64,000 bases of DNA from Thalassobius sp034670005 (GTDB taxonomy: Bacteria > Pseudomonadota > Alphaproteobacteria > Rhodobacterales > Rhodobacteraceae), in contig NZ_JAXMOH010000002.1 in assembly GCF_034670005.1 (NCBI RefSeq), positions 124,001-188,000 of the forward strand. The letters run 5' to 3'. A model generated the notes under the pieces. That model did not search any database. It was not told the origin of the DNA and saw only the letters and a program-made list of their open reading frames with translations. Both the position numbers and the translations under genes were made by a program. This document shows, piece by piece, positions 17,610-26,249 of this stretch (the first letter of the stretch is position 1; the number at the start of each line of letters is the position of its first letter).

Positions 17610-18426
17610 ATTTCCATTCCAGATAGTCCTACTCTGTTTGAATCTCCCTTTTTTCTGGTAGTGCTTGCGTGACATCGGGAAAAGTGGCCCGAATTTGTTG
17701 AATGCTACGGAATACGGGCGTCAGAGGGTAGCCGAAGCCTTGTTTTGGCTTGATTGATTCGACGAAAACTTGAAATTGATTCGTCCTGAATTTGTTGTGC
17801 GCGGGAAAATGGATACTGTTTTCGAGAGATTGTCGCCAATTCGATAACATTTGAACCAGTTTTGCGGCAGAAATTTGACGGGACCAAAGTCCAGTGAGCT
17901 GTCATAGCTTTGGAAACAGTATTTCAACTTAAAATAGAAATAGCGCATTTTATCCGCCATTAGTTCGCAAAGCGGAATTTATTTCTACCGTTTTGTGAGA
18001 AAACTCTGGTTAATAGAGGCCGATTTGGAACCAATCAAACACCTGTCTGTCTGATTTTTTGACGACGTTAGACGGAATGTCGGCAATTCAATGAAAATCA
18101 TCCCTTTGTCTGAAGTGAACTCTTAAGTATGTATAGGGTGTAGCCCTACTGGGGGGGCAACGTCTGCTGGCTGCGGGGGCGGCCAACTAAGTATAGGTCA
18201 AGCATTCGGATGGATGCGAGGTACCGCGCGAAAGAGGGATTGCATCCTCTGATCTGCGGCCCGGCCGGTACGCCTATTTGGCGGCCGGACGGAGAAGTGT
18301 TGCCTTTCTCATCCTGAATATCGCGCGACCTGTTGGATTTGGCTTCGGGCCGGACCGTGAAGGTTTGGCCACTGCACTCGCAGTATGGGGAACGCCCCAT
18401 CGCAATTAAGGTGAAAGAGGGTTCAA
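17610..18426 (+). other. Long non-coding stretch and structured leader before the first RTX-Hint gene
   Basis: About 815 bases without a gene I can support. The left half (17610-18130) is clearly richer in A and T than its surroundings; its short frames show no recognisable protein. The right half looks like a long mRNA leader: GGATGC (18212-18217) can pair with GCATCC (18242-18247), CCGGC (18261-18265) with GCCGG (18284-18288) around CGCC/GGCG, and ATGGGG (18385-18390) with CCCCAT (18395-18400). The last hairpin ends 26 bases before the start codon. Position beside a tRNA-Leu gene makes it a possible scar of past integration, but no integrase or direct repeat was seen. Confidence 0.5.
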
Positions 18427-20694
18427 ATGGCTGATTTGGTTCTGGACTGGTCTCTGTTCGGCACATACGGCACCAACTTGGGTGCCTCGACCACCGTGGA
18501 TACTGGCGGTGTGGCTGTAAACGTAGACTTTACTGCAGAGGACGAAGGTGCCGAGGCGCTGACCGTCAACACGGATAACTATGTTGCGTCGGGTGAAGAT
18601 TTCGATCCTAACTCGGCACTGAAACTGCTGGGTCTGGGCGGCGAAGGCGGCACTGACGCAACATCGACCGTGGCGCTGTCGTTTACGTCCACCGACGATG
18701 CTTTTGACAGCAACGTTCAAAATGTCAGCTTTCGGCTGAACGATGTTGATTTTGGCGCCGACCCGAATAACGAAGGCGGTGTGCATCTCGATGGGGTCAC
18801 GATCAACGGTTACGACGCCGAAGGCAATCTCGTTCCGGTGACGATCACGCCCGGTTCGGATGTCGGCCTGAGCGGCAACACCCTCAGCGGTATGGCATCC
18901 ACCTATGAGGCGACCGACGAAGAATCCAGCGCCCTGGTCGAAATCGAAGGTCCGGTTATCCGGATCGAAATTTCCTATACCAACGGCGGTGAAGATGCAC
19001 AGCGCGTCTATGTCAGCGATGTGCATTTTTCGACCCTCGAAGGCTGTGAAGAACATCCCGAAGATGGCTTGGATGGCATTGTCGAAGGGACCGATGGCGA
19101 CGACCTGATCGACATCGCCTACACTGGCGATCCCGAAGGTGACATGGTCGACAACGAAGACAACATCTGGCCCGACCAGTCGGAAAATGACGATATCATT
19201 GAAGCTTATGATGGCGACGACACCGTTCTGGGCGGCGCCAGCGATGACACGATCGATGGCGGCGATGGCAGCGACTCGATCGAAGGCGGCGACGGGTCCG
19301 ACGTGATCACGTCCGGCCCCGGCGCGTTGGATGGTGCTTTGCCTGATATGGGCTATCCCGGCCTCTATCCAGCAGATGGCGACACCGAAAATGACCGCGA
19401 TTATGTCGATGGCGGTGATGGTGCAGACACCATTTCGACCGGTGACGACGCCGATACGATCATGGGTGGTCGCGGCGCTGACAGCATCGATGGCGGCCTT
19501 GACGCTGACGAAATCGACGGCGGCAGCGGCGGCGACACCATTATCGGCGGCGAAGGGTCCGACACCATCATGGCCAGCTCGGGCGATGACCTTGTTTATG
19601 GCGGTCTCGATCCGATCTATCCCGATGCGGTCAACATCCCTGACGATACCGATCTGCGTCCCGACAATGGTCAGGACTATATCCATGCCGGTGCCGGTGA
19701 CGACACCGTTTACGGTGCTGACGACGATGACACCCTGTATGGCAGCGCCGGGAACGATTACCTCGATGGTCAGATCGACGAAGACGAGATCTATGGCGGG
19801 TCGGGTGATGACACCCTCATCGGTGGTGCTGGTGGCGACCTGCTGCAAGGCGGCGGCGGTGTCGATGAAATCGACGGCGGCGACGATGCCGATACCATCA
19901 TGGGCATCACAATGGGTGAAGCTGTCCATGGCGGGTCCGGTGGTGACGATGACGATACTCTGATGATTTATGGCATTGGTGATTACAACATCACCGATCT
20001 GGTCACGGACAGTGACGGCAACGGGTTTGACGGAACGGTCGAATTCCTTGATGGCACTGGCGCTGTCACCGGCACTGCAACCTTCACCAACATCGAGAAT
20101 ATCGTTCCCTGCTTCACTCCGGGCACGCTGATCGCGACGCCTCAGGGGGCTCGGATGGTCGAAACGCTGCGGGAAGGCGACAAGGTCATCACCCGTGACA
20201 ACGGCATTCAGGAAATCCGCTGGGTCGGTGCCCGCCGTATGAACGGAATCGAACTGGCGCGCGAACCGAAACTGCAACCGATCCTGGTCCGCAAAGGGGC
20301 GCTTGGCAACGGTCTGCCGGAACGCGATATGATGGTCAGCCCGAACCACCGGATGCTGGTGACCAACGAGAAGGTCAACCTGTACTTCAACGAAACCGAA
20401 GTTCTGGCATCCGCCAAGCACTTGGTCGGGCTGGAGGGCATCCATAAGGTGAACGTGGTGGGCACCACCTATATTCACTTCATGTTCGACCAGCACGAAG
20501 TGGTGCTGTCGGACGGGGCCTGGACCGAAAGCTTCCAGCCCGGCGATATGTCTCTGAACGGCATCGGCAAAGAGCAGCGGGAAGAAATCTTCGCCCTGTT
20601 CCCCGAACTGCGCGAACAAGAAGGCGTTGGTAACTACCACGCCGCACGCCGGTCGCTGAAGAAGCACGAAGCCACGCTTCTGACCCTTAAGTAA
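18427..20694 (+). CDS. RTX calcium-binding repeat protein with C-terminal Hint domain (first of two)
   Basis: A 755-residue acidic protein without an N-terminal signal peptide, so type I secretion is likely. Residues 1-215 form a beta-rich unit of unknown type. Residues about 215-510 carry RTX nonapeptides of the GGxGxDxxx kind (for example GGDGSDSIEGGDGSDV), which bind calcium after export. The block begins with a module containing YTGDPEGDMVD (GDPEGD at 234-239). The C-terminal 195 residues are a Hint domain: nucleophile Cys562 in PCFTPGTLIATPQG and block-B His641 in VSPNHRML. Such domains are found at the end of many roseobacter secreted proteins; whether this one self-cleaves is unknown. 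No secretion ABC genes are in the window. A paralogue follows. Confidence 0.88.
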   Translation: MADLVLDWSLFGTYGTNLGASTTVDTGGVAVNVDFTAEDEGAEALTVNTDNYVASGEDFDPNSALKLLGLGGEGGTDATSTVALSFTSTDDAFDSNVQNVSFRLNDVDFGADPNNEGGVHLDGVTINGYDAEGNLVPVTITPGSDVGLSGNTLSGMASTYEATDEESSALVEIEGPVIRIEISYTNGGEDAQRVYVSDVHFSTLEGCEEHPEDGLDGIVEGTDGDDLIDIAYTGDPEGDMVDNEDNIWPDQSENDDIIEAYDGDDTVLGGASDDTIDGGDGSDSIEGGDGSDVITSGPGALDGALPDMGYPGLYPADGDTENDRDYVDGGDGADTISTGDDADTIMGGRGADSIDGGLDADEIDGGSGGDTIIGGEGSDTIMASSGDDLVYGGLDPIYPDAVNIPDDTDLRPDNGQDYIHAGAGDDTVYGADDDDTLYGSAGNDYLDGQIDEDEIYGGSGDDTLIGGAGGDLLQGGGGVDEIDGGDDADTIMGITMGEAVHGGSGGDDDDTLMIYGIGDYNITDLVTDSDGNGFDGTVEFLDGTGAVTGTATFTNIENIVPCFTPGTLIATPQGARMVETLREGDKVITRDNGIQEIRWVGARRMNGIELAREPKLQPILVRKGALGNGLPERDMMVSPNHRMLVTNEKVNLYFNETEVLASAKHLVGLEGIHKVNVVGTTYIHFMFDQHEVVLSDGAWTESFQPGDMSLNGIGKEQREEIFALFPELREQEGVGNYHAARRSLKKHEATLLTLK

Positions 20695-21162
20695 TCTGCA
20701 AGTTGCAGCACTGATCCCCGCATCGCGGGGATCAGATGGAAAAGGGGCCGGGGGCTGTCCCTTTTCCACCTTTTCAGCCGTCGTGTTGATTTAGTCACCC
20801 AGTTTTAGCCATTTTTCACCTGACTAACGTTTAAGTTCCAGTGGGGGTTTTTGCGTAATGCGCGGGTATGGTTGAAATTCTTCAAGCGGGTAGAAACAGT
20901 GACACCTGTTTTTCACATCGAAACAGAACGACCTAAGTTCAGCCGCAATTTTGCCGAAAACTTTCGGTGAATTAGCGTTATCGAATTTCCTTGCGATCGA
21001 CGCTTTAACACAGGGAGTTTCGGTCGTTATTGAGTCTGAGGTAAAAATGACCATCGTAGATCAAGCATTCGTTTCGGCAGGTGTATCGTCTGCCTCGTCC
21101 GCGTCGCTCTGCGGTCACGAACGTTTGGTCCCTCAGACCAACCTCAACCTGGGGGAAGAGAG
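20695..21162 (+). other. Intergenic region between the two RTX-Hint genes
   Basis: About 470 bases. The first part holds two tandem hairpins that look like a terminator (20711-20774). The middle is AT-rich and holds CCGAAA/TTTCGG (20954-20967). The last part is a leader with hairpin TTGGTC/GACCAA (21125-21141) that ends about ten bases before the purine-rich ribosome-binding site. A short frame at 20951-21166 shows no recognisable protein. The leader shares the 11-mer TCAAGCATTCG (21061-21071) with the first gene's leader (18198-18208). Confidence 0.55.
20711..20774 (+). terminator. Tandem-hairpin terminator after the first RTX-Hint gene
   Basis: First hairpin: CTGATCCCCGC (20711-20721), loop ATC, GCGGGGATCAG (20725-20735), a perfect 11-pair stem. 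Second hairpin: TGGAAAAGGG (20737-20746) and CCCTTTTCCA (20759-20768), followed by CCTTTT. Confidence 0.78.
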
Positions 21163-23847
21163 TTGAACAGCTCATTCATTATCTACGGGATCGACCTTGT
21201 TTCCGATGCCAGTGTCACGTCGCAATCCGGCATCGGTCAGGATGGCGCGGGGCAAGTCTCCCTACAAAGCGGTACCCAGATTTTCGGCGATACACAGATC
21301 ATCGAAGTTCTCGTCGAAGAGATCGAAAGCAACGGTGAACTGACCGGCGCGTCCCGGATTGTCGGCGTCAACGTCTATGATACTCAGACCGATTATGACG
21401 CTGGCACGGTTCTCTACTCTTACGAGCCGGGGATAGCTGGCGATTACGCCCAAGCTGCCGATACTCTGAACGGGCAGGGCGACACCTACCTGCTATTCGA
21501 TGCGAGCATGTTGGTGTCGCTTGATGCCGGTGCGCCGGCGCTGACGACACTTTTCCTTGCGCCAGGAACGGACGCAAATGATAGCTACGGTTCGCTCAGC
21601 ATAGATAACCACGCTAACGTTGATCTTGACGTAGACGGGTCTGTTTCTGCTGGGGCGCCCGAGACCGGCAATGGCCTGTTCAATATTGCAGCAGCCAGAA
21701 GCGCATACGCCCCGGACCTCAGCGGTAACTATGTCGTCGAAGGTGACGGTGGCGATAACTATATCGATTCCATGTATCTCGGCGACCCTGAGGGCGACCG
21801 CGTCGATACCAATGATGCTGCAGATGGATCTAACGATGATGTCATCGCGGCCGGGGATGGGAACGACACTGTTCTCGCCGATGCCGGAAACGATTACGTC
21901 GATGGCGGTGCCGGGGACGATACTCTGGAAGGCGGCGACGGCAACGACACATTGGTTGGCGGTTCAGGCAGCGACATGTTGTATGGCGGCGTCGGCAATG
22001 ACAGCGCAATCGGCGGCAGCGGTGCAGACAGTTTCGAAGCCTATGACGGTGACGACTATTTCGACGGTGGTGATGGCGACGACTGGATGAACGGCGACAA
22101 GGGTGACGACACCCTTCTTGGTGGCGCTGGCAATGATTGGATGCGTTCCAGTTACGGCAACGATTCCCTGGCTGGCGGTACTGGCGACGATTATATCTGG
22201 TCTGGCTATGGTGACGACACCATCACGCTGGAAAATGATTTCGGCAATGACACCATTCTGATGGAAGGTCAGGACGAGGTCTATGGCGACATCTTGGACA
22301 TGAGCGCCGTTACCGACGATCTGACAATCGACCTGCGAGACACCAACGAGGGCGCAGGCACGATATCCGACGGTACCTCGACCGCTACGTTTTCTTCGGT
22401 CGAACATCTGATCCTGGGCAGCGGCACCAATACGCTGGTCTTGGCGGACCTGTCCGGCTCTGATCGGGTCGAAGGGTTTGACGCACCGACGAATAACGGT
22501 GACGGCAGCTTTACCGGACAGGATCATCTGGATGTTTCCGGCCTGACTAATTACGAATCGAACCCGATCACGACAGCCGATGTGACGGTCTCCGATGATG
22601 GCTCCGGCAATGCGATGCTGAGCTTCCCAAAAGGCGAAGCTCTGACCCTTGTCGGAGTATCCCCATCGGATGTCGCAACTGTAGAGCAACTCGCGGCCCT
22701 GGGCATTCCGACCGTTTCGCTGAACGGGATCGTAGAAGGCGATTCCAGCAGCGAATTGATCGACGATGCTTATGTCGGTGATCCCGACGGGGACAGAGTC
22801 GATGGGGACGACGCCATCGATCCTTTGGCCGGGTCAAATGATGACAGCATCCGCGCGGGGTTTGGCAACGACACCGTGCGCGCCGGACTTGGCGATGACA
22901 ATATCGACGGTGAGTTTGGCGATGACAGCCTAGATGGCGGCAGCGGCAATGACACGCTGACCGGCGGGTTGGGGGCCGATACCATGCTGGGCGGCATTGG
23001 CAACGATGTCTTTAACATTTCCAGCGGTGATTCCGCGATGGGCGGCAAGGGTGACGATTCCTTTACCGTTGATGACAGCCTGCGCGACGGGGATCATTTC
23101 AATATTGATGGTGGGTCCGAATATGAAACAGATGGCGATACGCTGTATGTGAATGGCCCGGCGACGATCAACTATGACCCAACCAATCATGAAACCGGTA
23201 CGGTGGAATGGATGGACGGCAGCGTCCTGCATTTCGCTGAAATAGAAAATGTCATTCATGTTCCGTGTTTTACAGAACATAGTTCAATCAAAACATTGCG
23301 CGGGGAAAAACCGGCTAGTGAGATACGCGAGGGCGATTTGGTCCTGACCCGCGATGATGGGTTCCAGCCCGTCAAATGGGCAGGGTCACGTAAAATGGGC
23401 CCGGCCGAACTGGGTTCTAATCCGTCCCTGCGGCCGGTGTTAATCCGTAAAGGCGCTCTCGGGGATAATGTTCCTGATCGCGATCTGATCGTATCGCCGC
23501 AACACCGTATGCTGATTTCCGATGCCAAGACCGAACTTTGGTTTGGAAACGAAGAGGTTTTTGTTCCGGCAATTCACCTGACCTGCCTTGACGGTGTCGA
23601 ACAATTGGGGGCGGAGGCAGTGACCTACGTGCATTTCATGTTCGAACATCATCAGGTCGTGCAGGGCGACGGTGCCTGGAGCGAAAGTTTCCAACCTGGC
23701 GATCTGAGCCTTTTGAGCATGGACCACGCGCAGCGGAATGAAATCGTTGCGTTGTTCCCCGAACTGAACGCATTCAGCGCAGACAAGATCTACCCTGCGG
23801 CGCGCCCGACCTTATCGGCAAAGGAAGTCACCGTTCTATTCGGCTAA
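21163..23847 (+). CDS. RTX calcium-binding repeat protein with C-terminal Hint domain (second of two)
   Basis: An 894-residue acidic protein, paralogous to the preceding gene over its C-terminal 200 residues. Order of parts: an N-terminal beta domain (1-190), a first RTX block beginning with YLGDPEGDRVD (GDPEGD at 207-212), a middle domain (about 365-520), a second RTX block beginning with YVGDPDGDRVD (539-544), and a Hint domain with nucleophile Cys702 (PCFTEHSSIKTLRGE) and block-B His781 (VSPQHRML). The start is read as TTG because it is the only start codon in frame and follows a strong GGGGGAAGAGAG. There is no signal peptide, so type I export is inferred. Its last 12 bases overlap the convergent nucleotidyltransferase gene. 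The molecular role is unknown. Confidence 0.86.
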   Translation: MNSSFIIYGIDLVSDASVTSQSGIGQDGAGQVSLQSGTQIFGDTQIIEVLVEEIESNGELTGASRIVGVNVYDTQTDYDAGTVLYSYEPGIAGDYAQAADTLNGQGDTYLLFDASMLVSLDAGAPALTTLFLAPGTDANDSYGSLSIDNHANVDLDVDGSVSAGAPETGNGLFNIAAARSAYAPDLSGNYVVEGDGGDNYIDSMYLGDPEGDRVDTNDAADGSNDDVIAAGDGNDTVLADAGNDYVDGGAGDDTLEGGDGNDTLVGGSGSDMLYGGVGNDSAIGGSGADSFEAYDGDDYFDGGDGDDWMNGDKGDDTLLGGAGNDWMRSSYGNDSLAGGTGDDYIWSGYGDDTITLENDFGNDTILMEGQDEVYGDILDMSAVTDDLTIDLRDTNEGAGTISDGTSTATFSSVEHLILGSGTNTLVLADLSGSDRVEGFDAPTNNGDGSFTGQDHLDVSGLTNYESNPITTADVTVSDDGSGNAMLSFPKGEALTLVGVSPSDVATVEQLAALGIPTVSLNGIVEGDSSSELIDDAYVGDPDGDRVDGDDAIDPLAGSNDDSIRAGFGNDTVRAGLGDDNIDGEFGDDSLDGGSGNDTLTGGLGADTMLGGIGNDVFNISSGDSAMGGKGDDSFTVDDSLRDGDHFNIDGGSEYETDGDTLYVNGPATINYDPTNHETGTVEWMDGSVLHFAEIENVIHVPCFTEHSSIKTLRGEKPASEIREGDLVLTRDDGFQPVKWAGSRKMGPAELGSNPSLRPVLIRKGALGDNVPDRDLIVSPQHRMLISDAKTELWFGNEEVFVPAIHLTCLDGVEQLGAEAVTYVHFMFEHHQVVQGDGAWSESFQPGDLSLLSMDHAQRNEIVALFPELNAFSADKIYPAARPTLSAKEVTVLFG

Positions 23848-24429
23848 ATGTCCCGAGCGCCAGCTAGCCCAGGCTTCAGGCGTATCGAGATCGACAAGCG
23901 CGTGGCAATCGGGCAGCGGAACCAGTGTTATCCGGTCGCTATGACCGGTCAGAACAGCACGCGCGCCCTGATCTCCGCGCAGGTTTTGTAGTTCCTCAAA
24001 ACACTCACGCGGAAAAATTACCGGGTGCCCCGGTTGGCCATCAGCACTGCACCCCCTTGTGATTGCACCGGGGGTATGGGCGCTCAACATCTTGCGCAAA
24101 TCCTCTGTCGTCAGTTCGGGCATATCGGCAGGCAGGATCATCGCCGCGTCGATCCCGTCGGGCAGGGCGCTTATTCCGGTCCGGATCGAGGCGCCCATAC
24201 CTTCTGCCGCATCGGCGACCCAGATCGGTTCCGCAATGCGATCAAACAACCGGGCCCGGGGATGAGCGCGAGAGGGCAGGCAGACATAGACCACCGCTCC
24301 GGTAGCGAATGCACGTTCCAACACCAGCGTCAGCAATGGCATACCGGCGACCGGTTCCAAAAGTTTGTCGCGTTCTGGCCCCATGCGGGTGGAGCCGCCA
24401 GCGGCAAGAACAAGGATTGCGATTGTCAT
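23836..24429 (-). CDS. MocA-like molybdenum cofactor nucleotidyltransferase family protein
   Basis: A 197-residue NTP-transferase fold protein. The nucleotide-binding loop is LAAGGSTRMGPERDKLL near the N terminus, and the metal-binding region is ILPADMPELTTEDL. GQPGHPVIFPRECFEEL is typical of the MocA/MobA branch that attaches CMP to molybdopterin. Enzymes of this branch usually lie near xanthine dehydrogenase or XdhC genes, but none is present here, so the exact nucleotide transferred is uncertain. It is convergent with the second RTX-Hint gene and overlaps it by 12 bases. Confidence 0.82.
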   Translation of the reverse strand: MTIAILVLAAGGSTRMGPERDKLLEPVAGMPLLTLVLERAFATGAVVYVCLPSRAHPRARLFDRIAEPIWVADAAEGMGASIRTGISALPDGIDAAMILPADMPELTTEDLRKMLSAHTPGAITRGCSADGQPGHPVIFPRECFEELQNLRGDQGARAVLTGHSDRITLVPLPDCHALVDLDTPEAWASWRSGHLAE

Positions 24430-24580
24430 GTGTAACTATGTCTCGCCGCTAAAGGAGAGCCAAGCGCCGCTACGGTCCTGGCAAAGATGTCTTTCATCGT
24501 ATCAATCCAAAAATAGTTAACAAAAGGCAAAATACTACCCATTATAGAATTTGCCAATTTCATACCGAAGGGAGTTTTCG

Positions 24581-24823
24581 ATGCGGTCCATAATGATCGT
24601 CCTTGTGTTGTTCATATATGTCACGGCGACACCGGTAGCTTGGGCGGACACAACAGGGTCATCAGGCAACTTGATCGACAAGTTGCAGCATGCGCAAGGT
24701 CACGCACCGATCTATAGCGCAAGCTGCTGCAAGACCTGCCGCAAGGGCAAAGCCTGTGGCAATAGCTGCATTTCCAAAACCAAATCCTGTCGCAAAGCTG
24801 GCGGGTGTGCCTGTGACGGATAG
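24581..24823 (+). CDS. Small cysteine-rich secreted protein
   Basis: An 80-residue protein with an N-terminal signal peptide (hydrophobic core IMIVLVLFIYVTATPVAWA) and a mature part that ends with eight cysteines in about 35 residues. The core reads CCKTCRKGKACGNSC and continues to a CxxxxxxCxC ending. The KGKACGxSCIS signature recurs in small hypothetical proteins of proteobacteria, and I know of no assigned function. The cysteine spacing suggests either metal binding or several disulfides after export. The start ATG at 24581 is preceded by AAGGGAG; an earlier in-frame start at 24551 would add ten residues and has no such site. It stands alone between divergent and convergent neighbours. Confidence 0.8.
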   Translation: MRSIMIVLVLFIYVTATPVAWADTTGSSGNLIDKLQHAQGHAPIYSASCCKTCRKGKACGNSCISKTKSCRKAGGCACDG

Positions 24824-24847
24824 GCCGGGTCGGGAATAGTCGCAGCT

Positions 24848-26155
24848 TTAAAGAGGCCTGATTTTCAGTTTGGTGATCCGGTTTTCCTTGCGGTTGACGA
24901 CTTCGAACCGAAAACCGTGGAACGAAAAGACCTGCCCAACTGTCGGGATCATTTGCGCTTCGTGTATCACCAGCCCGGCGACGGTGTTGGCTTCTTCATC
25001 CGGCAGATGCCAGTCCTTAGCACGGTTGAGGTCGCGGATCGTCATCGCACCTTCGATCAGGAATTGCCCATCCTTGGTTTTCTGGATCGAAAGTTCGGCA
25101 TCGGGGTCGAATTCGTCGGTGATCTCTCCAACGATTTCTTCCAGAATATCTTCGAGCGTGATCAACCCTTCCAGCGAACCATATTCATCCACCACCAAGG
25201 CGAAATGGGTTCGCCGACGCAGGAATTGCCGCATCTGGTCGTCCAGAGTCGTGGTGTCGGGTACGAAATAGGGCGGCATGGCAACGTCGAGAATATTGAA
25301 TTCCCGCAAACCTTTGGGCGATGCATCGGGACCGAACATCAATTTATGCATGCCGCGCAGCAGATCCTTGGCATGGACCACACCGACGATATTGTCCGGA
25401 TCATTGCGATAGACCGGCAGCCGCGTATGGTTGCTTTCCAGACATTGGGACAGGATCGTTTCGGCATCGCTGTCGGCGTTGATCATTTCGATTTGGCTGC
25501 GATGCAACATAATTTCTTCGACCGCCCGATCCCCCAGATCAAGCGCCCCGAGAATACGGTCGCGGTCTTCTTTTTCCACAACGCCTTCGGAATGGCCCAG
25601 TTGCAGCGCGCCGGCGATTTCTTCTCGTACCGCCAAAATCTGACTGTCGGGATCGGCACGGACCCCGAAGATGCGCAGGATGGCGCGCACGAACCAACGC
25701 ACCGCAGACACAACTGGCGCGAAGACCGTGATCACCACTTGGATGGTGGACGCCACTTTTGCTGCGGCGGTTTCGGCATTGGTGATGGCATAGGTCTTGG
25801 GCAGAACCTCGGCGAAAATCAGCACCAGTAGCGTCATCACCAGAGTTGCCAGAGCCACGCCGCTATCGCCAAAGACGCGGGTGAAGAGAGACGTGGCAAG
25901 CGAAGCTGCCAGAATGTTCACAAGGTTATTGCCCAGCAGTACCGACCCAATCAGCCGCTCATTATCTTCGGTGATTTTCAGCGCTTGCGCCGCGCCGCGC
26001 GATCCCTTGTCAGCATTGTTGCGTAATTTGCCGCGCGACGCGGCGGTCAGCGCGGTTTCGGAACCAGAAAAGAACCCCGACAAGACGAGCAAAAACAGGA
26101 TCGCCAGAGCCGTGATCCAAAAGGCGCTGTCCAGAGTGATGGCGGTGGTTTCCAT
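24848..26155 (-). CDS. CNNM/CorC family membrane protein with CBS domains
   Basis: A 435-residue protein with an N-terminal CNNM transmembrane domain (FSGSETALTAASRGKLRN, then VLLGNNLVNILAASLAT and further helices), a pair of CBS domains (around LPVYRNDPDNIVGVVHAKDLL and FALVVDEYGSLEGLITLEDIL) and a C-terminal CorC_HlyC domain. Relatives take part in magnesium or cobalt efflux; the name hemolysin sometimes given to them is misleading. The ATG at 26155 lies 11 bases behind AAGGGA. In-frame starts at 26194 and 26212 are possible alternatives. It lies 94 bases downstream of xerD. Confidence 0.9.
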   Translation of the reverse strand: METTAITLDSAFWITALAILFLLVLSGFFSGSETALTAASRGKLRNNADKGSRGAAQALKITEDNERLIGSVLLGNNLVNILAASLATSLFTRVFGDSGVALATLVMTLLVLIFAEVLPKTYAITNAETAAAKVASTIQVVITVFAPVVSAVRWFVRAILRIFGVRADPDSQILAVREEIAGALQLGHSEGVVEKEDRDRILGALDLGDRAVEEIMLHRSQIEMINADSDAETILSQCLESNHTRLPVYRNDPDNIVGVVHAKDLLRGMHKLMFGPDASPKGLREFNILDVAMPPYFVPDTTTLDDQMRQFLRRRTHFALVVDEYGSLEGLITLEDILEEIVGEITDEFDPDAELSIQKTKDGQFLIEGAMTIRDLNRAKDWHLPDEEANTVAGLVIHEAQMIPTVGQVFSFHGFRFEVVNRKENRITKLKIRPL

Positions 26156-26249
26156 GTTGAGCGTATTCCCTTGTATGAAAAGGGTTATGGGCATCAAATC
26201 GGTTCGATTCAAGATGGTTGTAGATTGGAGTTGCCCGAAGAGAGGTGCT

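Noticed and set aside
17629..17960. Three short minus-strand open frames after tRNA-Leu
   Set aside because: They overlap in different frames, lack starts with ribosome-binding sites and show no recognisable domain; likely chance frames in AT-rich DNA.
19240..19960. Possible tandem DNA repeat or CRISPR-like array
   Set aside because: The periodicity is the 27-base codon period of RTX nonapeptides. There are no identical repeats with unique spacers.
18406..20769. 787-codon open frame antisense to the first RTX-Hint gene
   Set aside because: It mirrors the GGC/GAC-rich RTX repeats, whose complement rarely forms stop codons. The repeats and Hint domain on the plus strand are clearly the real coding sequence.
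20951..21166. 71-residue open frame just before the second RTX-Hint gene
   Set aside because: No ribosome-binding site, no family resemblance, and it covers the structured leader.
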